Positions 7,720-16,040 are shown, numbered from the stretch's first letter. The stretch: 22,876 bases of DNA from SZUA-22 sp039714835 (GCA_039714835.1 JBDLIN010000032.1:1-22876), one strand, 5' to 3'. Program-made: numbers and translations. The notes: a model not told the origin generated them from the letters alone.

Positions 7720-7923
7720 CTATAAAGAACTATAATTTCCCGGCCTCAAAAAATTAGCGTATAGAAAATCTTTAAGCGAGGTGTTAAGAAAAGAAAATTC
7801 TTCCATCTTGAAAACAAGATTTTTTCTTTTTAACAGGGCGAAAAGATTTTTAGCTAATTCTTTGTAGCCTTGAACTTTTGTTTCTTTTCTTTCAAGAGAA
7901 AAGAAAAAGAGACATGCATTCAT
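7720..7923 (-). CDS. Doubtful small ORF in hairpin-rich region
   Basis: An ATG-initiated 67-codon frame on the minus strand. The predicted peptide is basic and rich in Phe, Leu and Lys (KNLFALLKRKNLVFKM). No domain, signal peptide or Shine-Dalgarno was recognised, and both inverted repeats at 7805-7820 and 7881-7906 lie inside it, which suggests the frame is a by-product of a structured repeat. It could still be a small conserved protein; comparison with other genomes would decide. Confidence 0.2.
   Translation of the reverse strand: MNACLFFFSLERKETKVQGYKELAKNLFALLKRKNLVFKMEEFSFLNTSLKDFLYANFLRPGNYSSL
7805..7830 (+). terminator. Possible weak terminator downstream of the kinase
   Basis: ATCTTG (7805-7810), AAAA loop and CAAGAT (7815-7820) are followed by TTTTTC and more T. 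The stem is short and poor in GC and lies 140 bases after the kinase stop, so the call is weak. Confidence 0.3.
7881..7906. repeat. Inverted repeat, 10-bp stem
   Basis: TTTCTTTTCT (7881-7890) pairs exactly with AGAAAAGAAA (7897-7906) around a six-base loop. It is A/T-rich apart from two G-C pairs. Function unknown. Confidence 0.45.
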
Positions 7924-7986
7924 AAGTTCGTTAGAATGATATTTTTTCTACTGCTAGGGGTGCCGTTTTATAATAACAACTCTTTT

Positions 7987-8010
7987 ACTTCAACTACTCT
8001 GTAGTTGAGT
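7987..8010. repeat. Triloop hairpin 1
   Basis: CAACTAC (7991-7997), loop TCT, GTAGTTG (8001-8007). The stem extends past a bulged T7990 by ACT/AGT (7987-7989 and 8008-8010). It is the first of three closely spaced hairpins with three-base loops. Confidence 0.5.
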
Positions 8011-8031
8011 GAGTATGTTCTTCTTTCTCTT

Positions 8032-8050
8032 CTCTGCACTTCGTGCAGAG
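8032..8050. repeat. Triloop hairpin 2
   Basis: Perfect 8-bp stem CTCTGCAC (8032-8039) and GTGCAGAG (8043-8050) with loop TTC. No T-run follows on either strand. Confidence 0.5.
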
Positions 8051-8055
8051 TTACT

Positions 8056-8081
8056 AAAAATTTGACTGCGTTGCAGTCAAA
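8056..8081 (-). terminator. Triloop hairpin 3, possible terminator of the serine hydrolase gene
   Basis: Perfect 9-bp stem TTTGACTGC (8061-8069) and GCAGTCAAA (8073-8081) with loop GTT. Read on the minus strand it is followed directly by TTTTT (plus-strand AAAAA at 8056-8060). It lies about 130 bases beyond the stop of the minus-strand hydrolase, so it could end that transcript. Confidence 0.45.
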
Positions 8082-8209
8082 AAAAACATTATTATATAGA
8101 AACATAAAAGCTTGGACTTATACTTGTATTAGTGATAATTTAGAAGAAGGTCATAAATTCAATTAGTAAGTGCGACAAAAAGATAATTACAGAATATGGG
8201 GGTATCCTC

Positions 8210-9364
8210 TTATTCGTATTTAATATCAAATAATTTCATTAACTCCTTCGTACCCAATACACCGGATTTACTTTTATTTGATAATACTATAATCGTTTTT
8301 TCTTCTTTCAATGATCTGATAAAATATGATCTGAATCCTTTCCACCAGCCTGTATGATAAACAATTTTACTACTGTCAGAAAGCATATTTATTCTCCATC
8401 CATAGCCGTAATTATCATGATCGTAAAGTTCTTCATGACCAAGTTGATAACCTGTCTCAAGTTCCTCATGTTTAACTAGAGTTCCATTAAATAATGCTCT
8501 GCTAAATTTATTTAGATCTTCTACTGTTGAATAAATACCCTTGTCACCAACAACTCCATTTAAATACGTATTTTCTGCAGTTCGCCGCCAAGAGACATAC
8601 CCTTTTACCGTACTGTTATTTACTGAATCTATATTTTTATCGTAAACGTATGAATTGTCCATATGCAGAGAAGCAAAAATTTCATCTTCCATAAATTGCG
8701 AATAAGATTTATTTGAAACTTTTTCAATAATTGAAGCAAGAATAGCATAATTAGTATTATTGTAATTATATCTTCTTCCTGGCAAATAGTATGGAAGCGG
8801 ATTATGTTCAACCATTAATGAAATAACATCGCTGTTATCAATAGTTAAATTTCTTGAGTCTCTCCAAAATTCATCGGCAAAATACATATAGTTAGGTAAA
8901 CCAGATCGATGAATTAATAGCTGATGAACTGTAATATTATTATATGGGAAATTGGGGAAGAATTTCCTCAGACTATCTGAATAAGAGAGCTTTCCCTGCT
9001 GCCTCAAGAGCATTATTGCATATGATGTAAATGTTTTTGATACAGAAGCAAGTTGGAAAGCTGAATTGATACTTAAAGTATCTTTTTTTCTAATATTTGC
9101 TAATCCAAATGAGTTTTCATAAACAATTGTATCATGTACACTGAATAATACATTTCCATTAAATAAACCCCGTTTCGACCTTTTTGAAAAAAAAGAATCA
9201 ATTTTTTTGGAAATGGGAGTATCCAATACATATACAACTTCAGGTTTTACATCTGATGAAGTTTTTGCTACAATTGTGGCTTCATTGGATTGACATGAGA
9301 GACGCCAAAGCAATAAGACAATAAAGCTTGAAAAAAGGAAAAAACTAGATATTTTGAAACGCAT
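8210..9364 (-). CDS. Serine hydrolase of the beta-lactamase/class C PBP family
   Basis: A 384-residue protein with the three motifs of serine beta-lactamase-type hydrolases: SxxK (S107-V-S-K110 in QLASVSKTF), YxN (Y201-N-N203) and a terminal HTG (337-339). The surrounding wording (LLIHRSGLPNY, GDKGIYSTVEDL, YGYGWRI) is that of PBP4*/esterase-like members, which may act on peptidoglycan peptides, D-amino-acid peptides or esters; true beta-lactamase activity cannot be claimed. An N-terminal hydrophobic segment (residues 7-20) ends near Cys24, but RLSC is a poor lipobox, so it may be a signal anchor instead. The frame opens upstream at a TTG (9442), but ATG 9364 places the signal segment correctly. 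It is divergent from the Rieske gene, with about 146 bases between the starts. Confidence 0.92.
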   Translation of the reverse strand: MRFKISSFFLFSSFIVLLLWRLSCQSNEATIVAKTSSDVKPEVVYVLDTPISKKIDSFFSKRSKRGLFNGNVLFSVHDTIVYENSFGLANIRKKDTLSINSAFQLASVSKTFTSYAIMLLRQQGKLSYSDSLRKFFPNFPYNNITVHQLLIHRSGLPNYMYFADEFWRDSRNLTIDNSDVISLMVEHNPLPYYLPGRRYNYNNTNYAILASIIEKVSNKSYSQFMEDEIFASLHMDNSYVYDKNIDSVNNSTVKGYVSWRRTAENTYLNGVVGDKGIYSTVEDLNKFSRALFNGTLVKHEELETGYQLGHEELYDHDNYGYGWRINMLSDSSKIVYHTGWWKGFRSYFIRSLKEEKTIIVLSNKSKSGVLGTKELMKLFDIKYE

Positions 9365-9510
9365 CCAGAAAATAGAATATTTTATTAAAAATCGATTATG
9401 CAAGTTATTAAAATTTTTGTTTTTTTTCTTACGGCTCAACAATAATCAAGCCACCACATCTCATTTTATTGGTGCATTTTTAGTATTTTTAATTGCAAAT
9501 AAACATTATT

Positions 9511-9912
9511 ATGAAGAAATCTGAAAAAATCTCAAGAAAAAAGTTTTTAAAAAGAATAACTGGCTGGCTTTCAATCCCAATTGCTGTGTTATGGATTAAG
9601 GGTGTAGATCGTTCAATTTCATCTTCTTCAAAGACAAAAATCATTTTACCTTCAGATCTACCTCAAGGGATTTCCTTTATGGATAAAATCATCATAAACA
9701 AGCAGAATGAAATCGTTAAAGTGTTTTCATCATCATGTACTCATCTTGGATGCAAAATAAACAGTACACGAGAAAATGAGTTAATATGTTCATGTCACGG
9801 ATCAAAATTTAACTATGAAGGAAAACCGATTGTTGGGCCAGCAATTAAACCACTAAAGCAATTAGAAGTATTAAAAAGCATTAAAACTGGTGAGCTGACA
9901 GTTTATGTCTAA
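9511..9912 (+). CDS. Rieske [2Fe-2S] protein of a cytochrome bc-type complex
   Basis: A 133-residue Rieske protein. The N-terminus has a twin-arginine-like motif with an RK pair (SRKKFLK, residues 8-14) before a hydrophobic segment (17-30), as expected for a Tat-exported, membrane-anchored Rieske subunit. Cluster box I is CTHLGC (C76 and H78 ligands) and box II CSCHGS (C93 and H96 ligands); C81 and C95 would form the stabilising disulfide typical of high-potential Rieske centres in quinol oxidases. The frame opens at TTG 9493, but ATG 9511 gives the compact Tat-type N-terminus. Its stop codon overlaps the start of the cytochrome b gene by eight bases, so the two are translationally coupled and likely form one complex that oxidises menaquinol. 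Confidence 0.95.
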   Translation: MKKSEKISRKKFLKRITGWLSIPIAVLWIKGVDRSISSSSKTKIILPSDLPQGISFMDKIIINKQNEIVKVFSSSCTHLGCKINSTRENELICSCHGSKFNYEGKPIVGPAIKPLKQLEVLKSIKTGELTVYV

Positions 9913-12634
9913 GAAAAAAGAAAAAATATCACCCAAGATGTATTCTAAAATTTTTGGATCTACATTTGGTCATATAGCATTTGCATCTTTTTTCATTGCT
10001 CTCCTTTCTGGTATTTTTCTTAGCATTTTCTATGATATAAAAGAACCATTTGACTCTATTTCAATGATGTTGATTGCAAATCCAAGTGCATCATTTATAA
10101 GAAGTCTGCACTATTGGAGTGCTCAATTATTTATGATCCTTATCATTCTTCATGTTTGGGATCATTTACGTAAATCGACAGAAATGCAGGTCAAAAGGGG
10201 AGTTTGGATTCGACTCTCGATATCTATTTTAACTGTGTTTTTTGTGATGCTGACAGGATTTATCCTCAAAGCTGATGCTGATAGCATTCAAGCTAAAAGA
10301 ATCCTTGAAACCTTATTACAAGATATCCCTTTAATAGGCAGTTACTTGTCATTTTCACTTTTGGGAAAGGGAGAAGATTTTCAGCTTATTTATGTTCATC
10401 ATATTGCTACAACAACCATATTTGTATGGATAATAATAGTTGAACACGTAAAACAGATATGGCCAAATGTTAGAACTCTTTTATATTCACTCCTTCCAAT
10501 TATTTTACTAACTCTGTTCTATCCATCCATTCTTCATAGCAACCATGAGCCAATAATTAAAGGTCCATGGTATTTTCTTGGTGTTCAGGAACTTTTCCAT
10601 TATATGACTTACCCGGAAATTATTCTTTGGATTTTTATCTTTCTTTTTATCATGATAGTTTTGCTGCAGAAATTTGATGATAATAACAGACTGCGAATTA
10701 AAATATTTTGGTTAGTAATTTCTATAATCTACTTTGTACTGATCATTATTGGATATTTTTTCCGTGGTGAGAATTGGGAATTTGTGGTTCCATGGAAAAA
10801 CAACTACTTCATCAATAGTAATTTAAATCCTATCAATAACAGCGCAAATTATTTTACAGATTTCAACGTTCAAAATGAAATTCCAAAAATTATGGGAGAA
10901 AGAGAAGGATGTTTATACTGTCATAGCGATATGGAGGGATTCTCACCATCTCATGATCCGGAAGCTGTTGGATGTGCATCATGTCATCAAGGAAATACAT
11001 TTACAATAGAAAAATCTTTAGCACATTCCAATTTGATTAAGATACCGGGGAATTTAGAAACGGCTAATTTATCTTGCGGACAATCCGGTTGTCATCCTGG
11101 AATTAAGGAACGTGTTGACAAATCTATTATGAATACAATGAACGGCGTGATAAGTGTAAATAGATATATTTTTGGTGAAACCAATAACTTCGATGAACTT
11201 CATTACATTACTAACATTGGTAAAAGTGCTGCTGATACTCATTTACGTAATCTTTGTGCTTCCTGTCATATTGGTAATGAGAAATTTGAATATGGACCAA
11301 TTACTGAGCTTTCCCGTGGCGGAGGCTGCAATGCATGTCATTTAAATTATACTATTGATGCAGAAAAAGATCTTCAGAAATTATCAACATCACATGCTGA
11401 TACTTCAATTATAAAATTTCATCCTTCGCTTGATCTAAATATTTCAAATAATCACTGTTTTGGATGCCACAGCCGCTCAGGTAGAATTTCAACAAACTAT
11501 GAAGGCTGGCATGAGACTCAGCTAAAAGAGGAAGAAATGCCGAGTGATTCATTACACCGACTTTTAGAAGATGGGAGAGTGTTTACATTTGTTGAGGCAG
11601 ATATTCATCATCAAAGAGGCTTAGAGTGTATTGACTGCCACAATTCATATGAACTAATGGGAGATGGAGAATCTTATGCTCATCAAGAAGAGCAAAGTAA
11701 AATAATGTGTGAGGATTGTCATTTTACTCATTCACCTAATTACGTCAACAATAGTGATCTTGATTCAGAATCAAAGAAGATTGCCAAGATCAGAGGCTTT
11801 GATTTTCCTGAACGAAAATATTTGATTACGAAAAAAGACAGTATTCCATTGATCAACACTTTTATTGAAGAAGATAATACTCCATATCTAATTGGAAAAA
11901 ACAGTAAGAAAAAATTCAATCTGAATCCACCAAACTTTATATGTATTGAAGGAAAAGTGCATGATAGATTGACCTGTAATAGCTGTCATACTGCATGGGC
12001 ACCGCAATGCGTAGGATGCCATACAGAGTTTGATCCTAATGAAATAGGAATTGATCATTTAACCGGAGAAGAAACAAAGGGAAGTTGGAAAGAATGGGTT
12101 GGGGAATTTATTGCAGAATTACCTACACTTGGTGTTATGGTCAATTCTCTTGGTGAAGAAGTAATTGAAACATTTGTTCCCGGAATGATAATGACACTAG
12201 ATAAATCAAAATTTAATGGTAGTGAAGACATAACCATATTTCATCGATTATTTGCACCGACAGTTGCACACACTACTTCAACAAAAGGACGAAGCTGTAA
12301 ATCATGTCATAATGATCCGCTTGCAATCGGATATGGAAGAGGAGAGTTAAAGTTTAGTAAAAGTGGGAAATGGGAATTCCAAAATAAATACGTTCTTGAT
12401 GAGCACGATCAATTACCAGAGGATGCGTGGATTGGATTTCTAAATGATATCCAAGGAAAGGGGACTAGAACCGGTGCAAGGCCATTTGCAGTAGAAGAAC
12501 AAAAAAGAATTCTAACTGTCGGGGCTTGTTTAACTTGTCATGATGAATCGTCAAGAGTTATGATGGAGACCTTAACAGATTTTAATAAATCGTTGGACAA
12601 GGTTTCAAAAAAATGCGTTTTACCAGTGTGGTAA
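9905..12634 (+). CDS. Cytochrome b fused to dodecaheme cytochrome c
   Basis: A 909-residue membrane-bound electron-transfer protein. Residues 1-~290 are a cytochrome b/b6 unit with about seven to eight membrane helices. Two His pairs fit the two b hemes: H69/H83 (13 residues between) and H166/H181 (14 between, the b6-type spacing). The region of subunit IV carries GPWYFLGVQE in place of PEWY. From residue 336 a periplasmic domain has eleven CXXCH sites (336, 357, 451, 475, 518, 575, 602, 691, 702, 798, 875) and one CX4CH (391-397), giving twelve probable c-type hemes. With the overlapping Rieske gene this suggests a quinol-oxidising complex in which the heme-c chain takes the place of cytochrome c1 or f and passes electrons to a periplasmic acceptor. 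The acceptor is not encoded here. Confidence 0.93.
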   Translation: MSKKKEKISPKMYSKIFGSTFGHIAFASFFIALLSGIFLSIFYDIKEPFDSISMMLIANPSASFIRSLHYWSAQLFMILIILHVWDHLRKSTEMQVKRGVWIRLSISILTVFFVMLTGFILKADADSIQAKRILETLLQDIPLIGSYLSFSLLGKGEDFQLIYVHHIATTTIFVWIIIVEHVKQIWPNVRTLLYSLLPIILLTLFYPSILHSNHEPIIKGPWYFLGVQELFHYMTYPEIILWIFIFLFIMIVLLQKFDDNNRLRIKIFWLVISIIYFVLIIIGYFFRGENWEFVVPWKNNYFINSNLNPINNSANYFTDFNVQNEIPKIMGEREGCLYCHSDMEGFSPSHDPEAVGCASCHQGNTFTIEKSLAHSNLIKIPGNLETANLSCGQSGCHPGIKERVDKSIMNTMNGVISVNRYIFGETNNFDELHYITNIGKSAADTHLRNLCASCHIGNEKFEYGPITELSRGGGCNACHLNYTIDAEKDLQKLSTSHADTSIIKFHPSLDLNISNNHCFGCHSRSGRISTNYEGWHETQLKEEEMPSDSLHRLLEDGRVFTFVEADIHHQRGLECIDCHNSYELMGDGESYAHQEEQSKIMCEDCHFTHSPNYVNNSDLDSESKKIAKIRGFDFPERKYLITKKDSIPLINTFIEEDNTPYLIGKNSKKKFNLNPPNFICIEGKVHDRLTCNSCHTAWAPQCVGCHTEFDPNEIGIDHLTGEETKGSWKEWVGEFIAELPTLGVMVNSLGEEVIETFVPGMIMTLDKSKFNGSEDITIFHRLFAPTVAHTTSTKGRSCKSCHNDPLAIGYGRGELKFSKSGKWEFQNKYVLDEHDQLPEDAWIGFLNDIQGKGTRTGARPFAVEEQKRILTVGACLTCHDESSRVMMETLTDFNKSLDKVSKKCVLPVW

Positions 12635-12684
12635 TAGGGAAATCCTCTAATGACTTTTAAATCCTAAAATGAATTTGTTATTAG

Positions 12685-12692
12685 TATATTTG
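12685..12692 (+). promoter_or_regulatory. Possible -7 element before the DUF1684 gene
   Basis: TATATTTG fits TAnnTTTG and lies 30 bases before the TTG start at 12722. No matching upstream TTG element was seen at normal spacing, and the gene could instead be read through from the cytochrome operon. Confidence 0.3.
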
Positions 12693-12721
12693 TTTCATCT
12701 CATATTTATAGGTAGTTAAAA

Positions 12722-13612
12722 TTGAAAATATTTTATAGTTCTGTTTTCCTTTTACTTATTCTATTCGGATGTTCAGATATTCCAGACACCCCATATATAA
12801 AATCAATTAAAGATTTTCACTCAAAGCGAATAGAAAAATTAAAGCAGCCAAACAGTTGGCTTTCTCTTGTAGGTTTGTACTGGTTAAAGGAGGGGGAGAA
12901 TAATTTTGGCACTGATAAATCGAATGATGTAGTTTTTCCAAAAGGGAAAGCTCCTGAGTTTATAGGGAAATTTATTCTAAAAGATTCAATCGTAACGGTG
13001 AATATCAATGATAATGTTGAAGTAACCTATAACGATACTCTTATAAAATCACTACAGTTAAAAAATGATCTATCAGAAGAGCCAACAATATTAAAACTAG
13101 GTTCGTTAAGCTGGTATGTGATTAAACGTGGGAATAGGTATGGTATTCGACTAAAAGATTCTAACAGTAAGTTGCTGGAAGAATTTGAAGATATTGATAT
13201 GTTTGATATTGATCCAAAGTGGAAGGTAAAAGCTGAATTTATAGAATATGAACAACCAAAAGAAGTTGAAATTCCAACCGCAATTGGAACGGTTGAAAAA
13301 GAAACTGTATATGGCAAATTAAAATTTTCAATTAATAAAGAGGAATTCACATTTGAACCACTTGGAGATAGAGACGGTCTATTTCTAGTGTTTGGCGATA
13401 TGACAAATGGAGAAGAGACTTACGGTGCAGGTAGATTTTTATCCGTGGACAAGCCGGATTCCACCGGAAAGATTTTCATTGATTTTAATAAAACTTACAA
13501 TCCGCCATGTGCATTTACTAAGTATGCTACTTGTCCTATTCCAACGAAAGAAAATTATTTAAAAACAAAAATAATTGCTGGAGAAAAGAATTTTCATTCG
13601 GCATATCATTAA
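12722..13612 (+). CDS. DUF1684 family lipoprotein
   Basis: A 296-residue protein matching the DUF1684 family pattern: WLSLVGLYWLKEGEN near the N-terminus, RYGIRLKD mid-protein, then GEETYGAGRFL and the C-terminal signature FNKTYNPPCAFTKYATCPIP with EKNFH. The biochemical role of the family is not established. The N-terminus is a clean lipoprotein signal (LLILFGC, Cys17), so it is exported and lipid-anchored. The only possible start is TTG 12722, because a TAG lies three codons upstream in frame. A second exported protein follows after 20 bases, suggesting cotranscription. Confidence 0.9.
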   Translation: MKIFYSSVFLLLILFGCSDIPDTPYIKSIKDFHSKRIEKLKQPNSWLSLVGLYWLKEGENNFGTDKSNDVVFPKGKAPEFIGKFILKDSIVTVNINDNVEVTYNDTLIKSLQLKNDLSEEPTILKLGSLSWYVIKRGNRYGIRLKDSNSKLLEEFEDIDMFDIDPKWKVKAEFIEYEQPKEVEIPTAIGTVEKETVYGKLKFSINKEEFTFEPLGDRDGLFLVFGDMTNGEETYGAGRFLSVDKPDSTGKIFIDFNKTYNPPCAFTKYATCPIPTKENYLKTKIIAGEKNFHSAYH

Positions 13613-13632
13613 AATTTAATTAAGGAGAAAAC

Positions 13633-14259
13633 ATGAAAAAGACTATTTTATTACTGATAACTATGATGGTACTCTATTCTATTTCTATCGGTCAAGATTT
13701 TAAACGCTATCAATTTAAATCCGGAAAAGTCGTTTATAAAGTATCAGGAGTACAAACAGGAACAGAGACAATGTACTTTGATGATTATGGTAGAAAGGAA
13801 GTTCATTTTAACGAGTCAGTTATAGAAATGATGGGTACGAAACAGGAAACAAACACTCAAACAATTATGAAAGATAAATTTATATATGTAATTGACAAAA
13901 AAACTAATACAGCTCAAAAGATGGAGAATCCACTCTATTCAATGTTCTCAGATGAGGATGATCTTCAAAAAGTTGGTGAAGATATTATGAAAAAGATGGG
14001 AGGCAAAAAAGTTGGTAACGAGACTATTAATGGTAAAGATTGTGAAGTTTGGGATGTTCCTAAAATGGGCGGAAAGATATGGGTGTGGAATTCTATTGGA
14101 ATTAAAACTGTAGTGAATATGATGGGAATGAATATAACTCAGATAGCTGAAAGTGTTGAAACAGATGTTGATGTTTCTCCAGATCTATTCAAAATACCTG
14201 AAGACGTTGAAGTTAAAGATATGGGGAACGTCGATATGAAAGGTTTAATGGGGAATTAA
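13633..14259 (+). CDS. Exported protein, DUF4412-like
   Basis: A 208-residue protein with a standard signal peptide (about residues 1-20, cleavage near SIG-QD). The body has the pattern of a periplasmic family common in Bacteroidota and relatives: GTETMYFDDYGRKEVHF, then a Met-rich stretch, GGKKVGNETINGKDCEVW, WVWNSIGIKTVVNMMGMN and a VSPDLFKIPEDV end. It resembles DUF4412 or LolA-like folds, but I am not certain of the family name and the function is unknown. AAGGAG at 13622-13627, five bases before ATG 13633, supports the start. It is followed by a strong terminator. Confidence 0.8.
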   Translation: MKKTILLLITMMVLYSISIGQDFKRYQFKSGKVVYKVSGVQTGTETMYFDDYGRKEVHFNESVIEMMGTKQETNTQTIMKDKFIYVIDKKTNTAQKMENPLYSMFSDEDDLQKVGEDIMKKMGGKKVGNETINGKDCEVWDVPKMGGKIWVWNSIGIKTVVNMMGMNITQIAESVETDVDVSPDLFKIPEDVEVKDMGNVDMKGLMGN

Positions 14260-14274
14260 TTGCAATTTTGAAAT

Positions 14275-14301
14275 GGGGAGCATTTTGCTCCCCTCATTTT
14301 T
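14275..14301 (+). terminator. Intrinsic terminator after the DUF4412-like gene
   Basis: GGGGAGCA (14275-14282), loop TTT, TGCTCCCC (14286-14293), followed by TCATTTTT. The stem is GC-rich and starts 15 bases after the stop codon. Confidence 0.9.
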
Positions 14302-14321
14302 ACTAGTTCTTACTTTCTGCT

Positions 14322-14350
14322 TTGATATTGAATTATATCTTCTCTATAAT
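14322..14350 (+). promoter_or_regulatory. Sigma70-like promoter of the TPR-like gene
   Basis: TTGATA (14322-14327) and a perfect TATAAT (14345-14350) are separated by exactly 17 bases. This lies just beyond the preceding terminator and 42 bases before ATG 14393, which fits an independent transcription unit. Confidence 0.55.
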
Positions 14351-14392
14351 GGTAACCAATTTTTCACTTATTTCACATTAATTAGAATTTAA

Positions 14393-15832
14393 ATGAATAA
14401 AACGCTTTTTCTCTTTTTCGTAATTTTCAGTACAGGGTTCTCTAAAAATTTTTTGGAATACTCTGTGATAGATAAAAAAATTAATGATCTTACATTCAAT
14501 GAAAAATATGATGCTGCTCTCTATCTCTGCGATTCTCTAATTACAGAACATGAACTTAATCCAAAATATTATTTCTATTATTTTGGAGCTGATGCATTAA
14601 AACTTCATTCAAAAATAAATCACTCACCTTTACATGACAGAGATTCTGTAAGAGAAGCACTAGTTGAGATTTCTATAAGCAAACTCGATCAAGCTATTGA
14701 TAAACTTGAAGACATCAAGAAGACACCTAATAATAGATTTTATCTTGCTGGATTATATGGATATTATTCACGATATGCCGGCATGAATAGATCATGGTGG
14801 ACAGCCTATACAAATGGAATAAAATCAGTTGGCATGTACGAAGATTTGATTGAGGAATTTCCTGATTGTTATGATGCTTATCTCTATCCAGGAGTTTTTG
14901 AATATTATGCTGATAGATTAAGCGGAATTACCAGTTTTTTTGCAGGCATTCTGGGTGTCTCAGGTGATAGAAGAGAAGGGCTTAGCAAAATTGAATTAGC
15001 AGTAAAAAAAGGAAAAATAGTTTTTCCTCAAGGATCATTGATGATGCTAGAGATCAATGCATTTATGGAAGGCAATGGATATGAGTCATTGAAATATTTT
15101 GAAGCATTTTTAGAAAAGTTTCCTGAAAATCAAAGAATACGTAATTGGTATGTAAATACTATGCTGAACTTGGGTTTAGCAGAAAAAGCATCAAAAACGT
15201 TTGAAAGTGAATATGGAGAATTGCTTGATGATTTTGTAAAAGCTAAATATTATTTTTTACTAAATAAGAATTCTATATCTCTTGAGTATTCTAAATCAGC
15301 ATTTGCAAAAGATCCTCCTACTTGGAGAGGAATAATTGAATATACAAAATATTTGCATGTTTATAATAATTGGTTGTTAGGGAATGAAACAGAAGTTATT
15401 GAAGATGCTCCAAAATTGAATGAATATTATAGCAATAAATTTACTCTTGATCAAAATTTCGAGAACGAATCCAAATATATTTATGAACTTCGTTCATTGG
15501 CGGCAATGAATAAAAAAGAAGCTTTTTTAAAGTTAGTAGAAGATGCACCAAAATTTAATAACAAAGAGTTTGAAGATGAATTTTATTTAATACAAGGTGT
15601 TTACCTTTTTCAGCAAGAAAGATTTGTTGAAGCGGAACCTTATTTTATAAAATCGAAAATAACTAATAATTATAGAAACAAAGTAAATTCGCTTGGATAT
15701 TTATTGAGTATTTATATGGTCATTGATACGACAAAAGAAAAAGCAGCACAATTAATTGACGAAATTGAAGAAAGTGAATATCAGAGACTTATTTATAGGT
15801 CTAACGATCTTGAAAAAAAATACAGGATATAG
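14393..15832 (+). CDS. Exported TPR-like helical repeat protein
   Basis: A 479-residue protein with an N-terminal signal segment (about residues 1-17) and otherwise helical repeats. Recognisable TPR-like stretches include DLIEEFPDCYDAYLYPGVFEYY, a region GVSGDRREGLSKIELAVKKG, YFEAFLEKFPENQRIRNWYVNTML and YLIQGVYLFQQERFVEAEPYF. The combination WW.AY..G...., DAYL..G...YY and GDR..GL.. is shared by a group of TPR proteins in Bacteroidota-type bacteria whose role is unknown. No enzymatic motif is seen. It is probably periplasmic or outer-membrane associated and may act as a scaffold. It is flanked by a terminator upstream and a 221-base gap downstream, so it appears monocistronic. No Shine-Dalgarno is evident. 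Confidence 0.8.
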   Translation: MNKTLFLFFVIFSTGFSKNFLEYSVIDKKINDLTFNEKYDAALYLCDSLITEHELNPKYYFYYFGADALKLHSKINHSPLHDRDSVREALVEISISKLDQAIDKLEDIKKTPNNRFYLAGLYGYYSRYAGMNRSWWTAYTNGIKSVGMYEDLIEEFPDCYDAYLYPGVFEYYADRLSGITSFFAGILGVSGDRREGLSKIELAVKKGKIVFPQGSLMMLEINAFMEGNGYESLKYFEAFLEKFPENQRIRNWYVNTMLNLGLAEKASKTFESEYGELLDDFVKAKYYFLLNKNSISLEYSKSAFAKDPPTWRGIIEYTKYLHVYNNWLLGNETEVIEDAPKLNEYYSNKFTLDQNFENESKYIYELRSLAAMNKKEAFLKLVEDAPKFNNKEFEDEFYLIQGVYLFQQERFVEAEPYFIKSKITNNYRNKVNSLGYLLSIYMVIDTTKEKAAQLIDEIEESEYQRLIYRSNDLEKKYRI

Positions 15833-15939
15833 ACAACACCATAAATAATATTAAAGAGGCAATATAATTTAAGTTCTCGAATAAGTATTTTTTTCAAGTC
15901 GATCAATCTACTTCCTGTCCTATACAAGACATTTCTATC

Positions 15940-15970
15940 TTGACATTATTCTATTCTTTCATTACCTTTT
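15940..15970 (+). promoter_or_regulatory. Bacteroidota-type -33/-7 promoter candidate
   Basis: TTG (15940-15942) and TACCTTTT (15963-15970) are separated by 20 bases, matching TTG-N19/20-TAnnTTTG except for the last base. It lies about 84 bases before ATG 16054, in a 221-base gap that holds no gene. Confidence 0.4.
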
Positions 15971-16040
15971 ATTTATGTTCATAAATTAAGCACAAAAGAT
16001 TCTGTTGAGACAAAATTAATTCTTTGTCTAAAATGAAATT

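Larger units (their letters stand above)
7664..8209. other. 546-base intergenic region rich in small hairpins
   Basis: Between the kinase stop and the 3' end of the minus-strand hydrolase there is no convincing gene. Five short inverted repeats occur within 280 bases (7805-7820, 7881-7906, 7987-8010, 8032-8050, 8061-8081). The only open frame of note is a 67-codon minus-strand frame at 7720-7923 that runs through the first two hairpins. The arms of the hairpins differ from one another, so this is not a direct-repeat or CRISPR array. Confidence 0.6.

Noticed and set aside
7987..8081. Possible CRISPR or direct-repeat array
   Set aside because: The hairpin arms differ in sequence, no repeat recurs at fixed spacing and there are no cas genes nearby.
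8210..9364. Antibiotic beta-lactamase
   Set aside because: The SxxK, YxN and HTG motifs are shared by many esterases and peptidases; the sequence resembles the PBP4*-type group and gives no specific evidence of drug hydrolysis.
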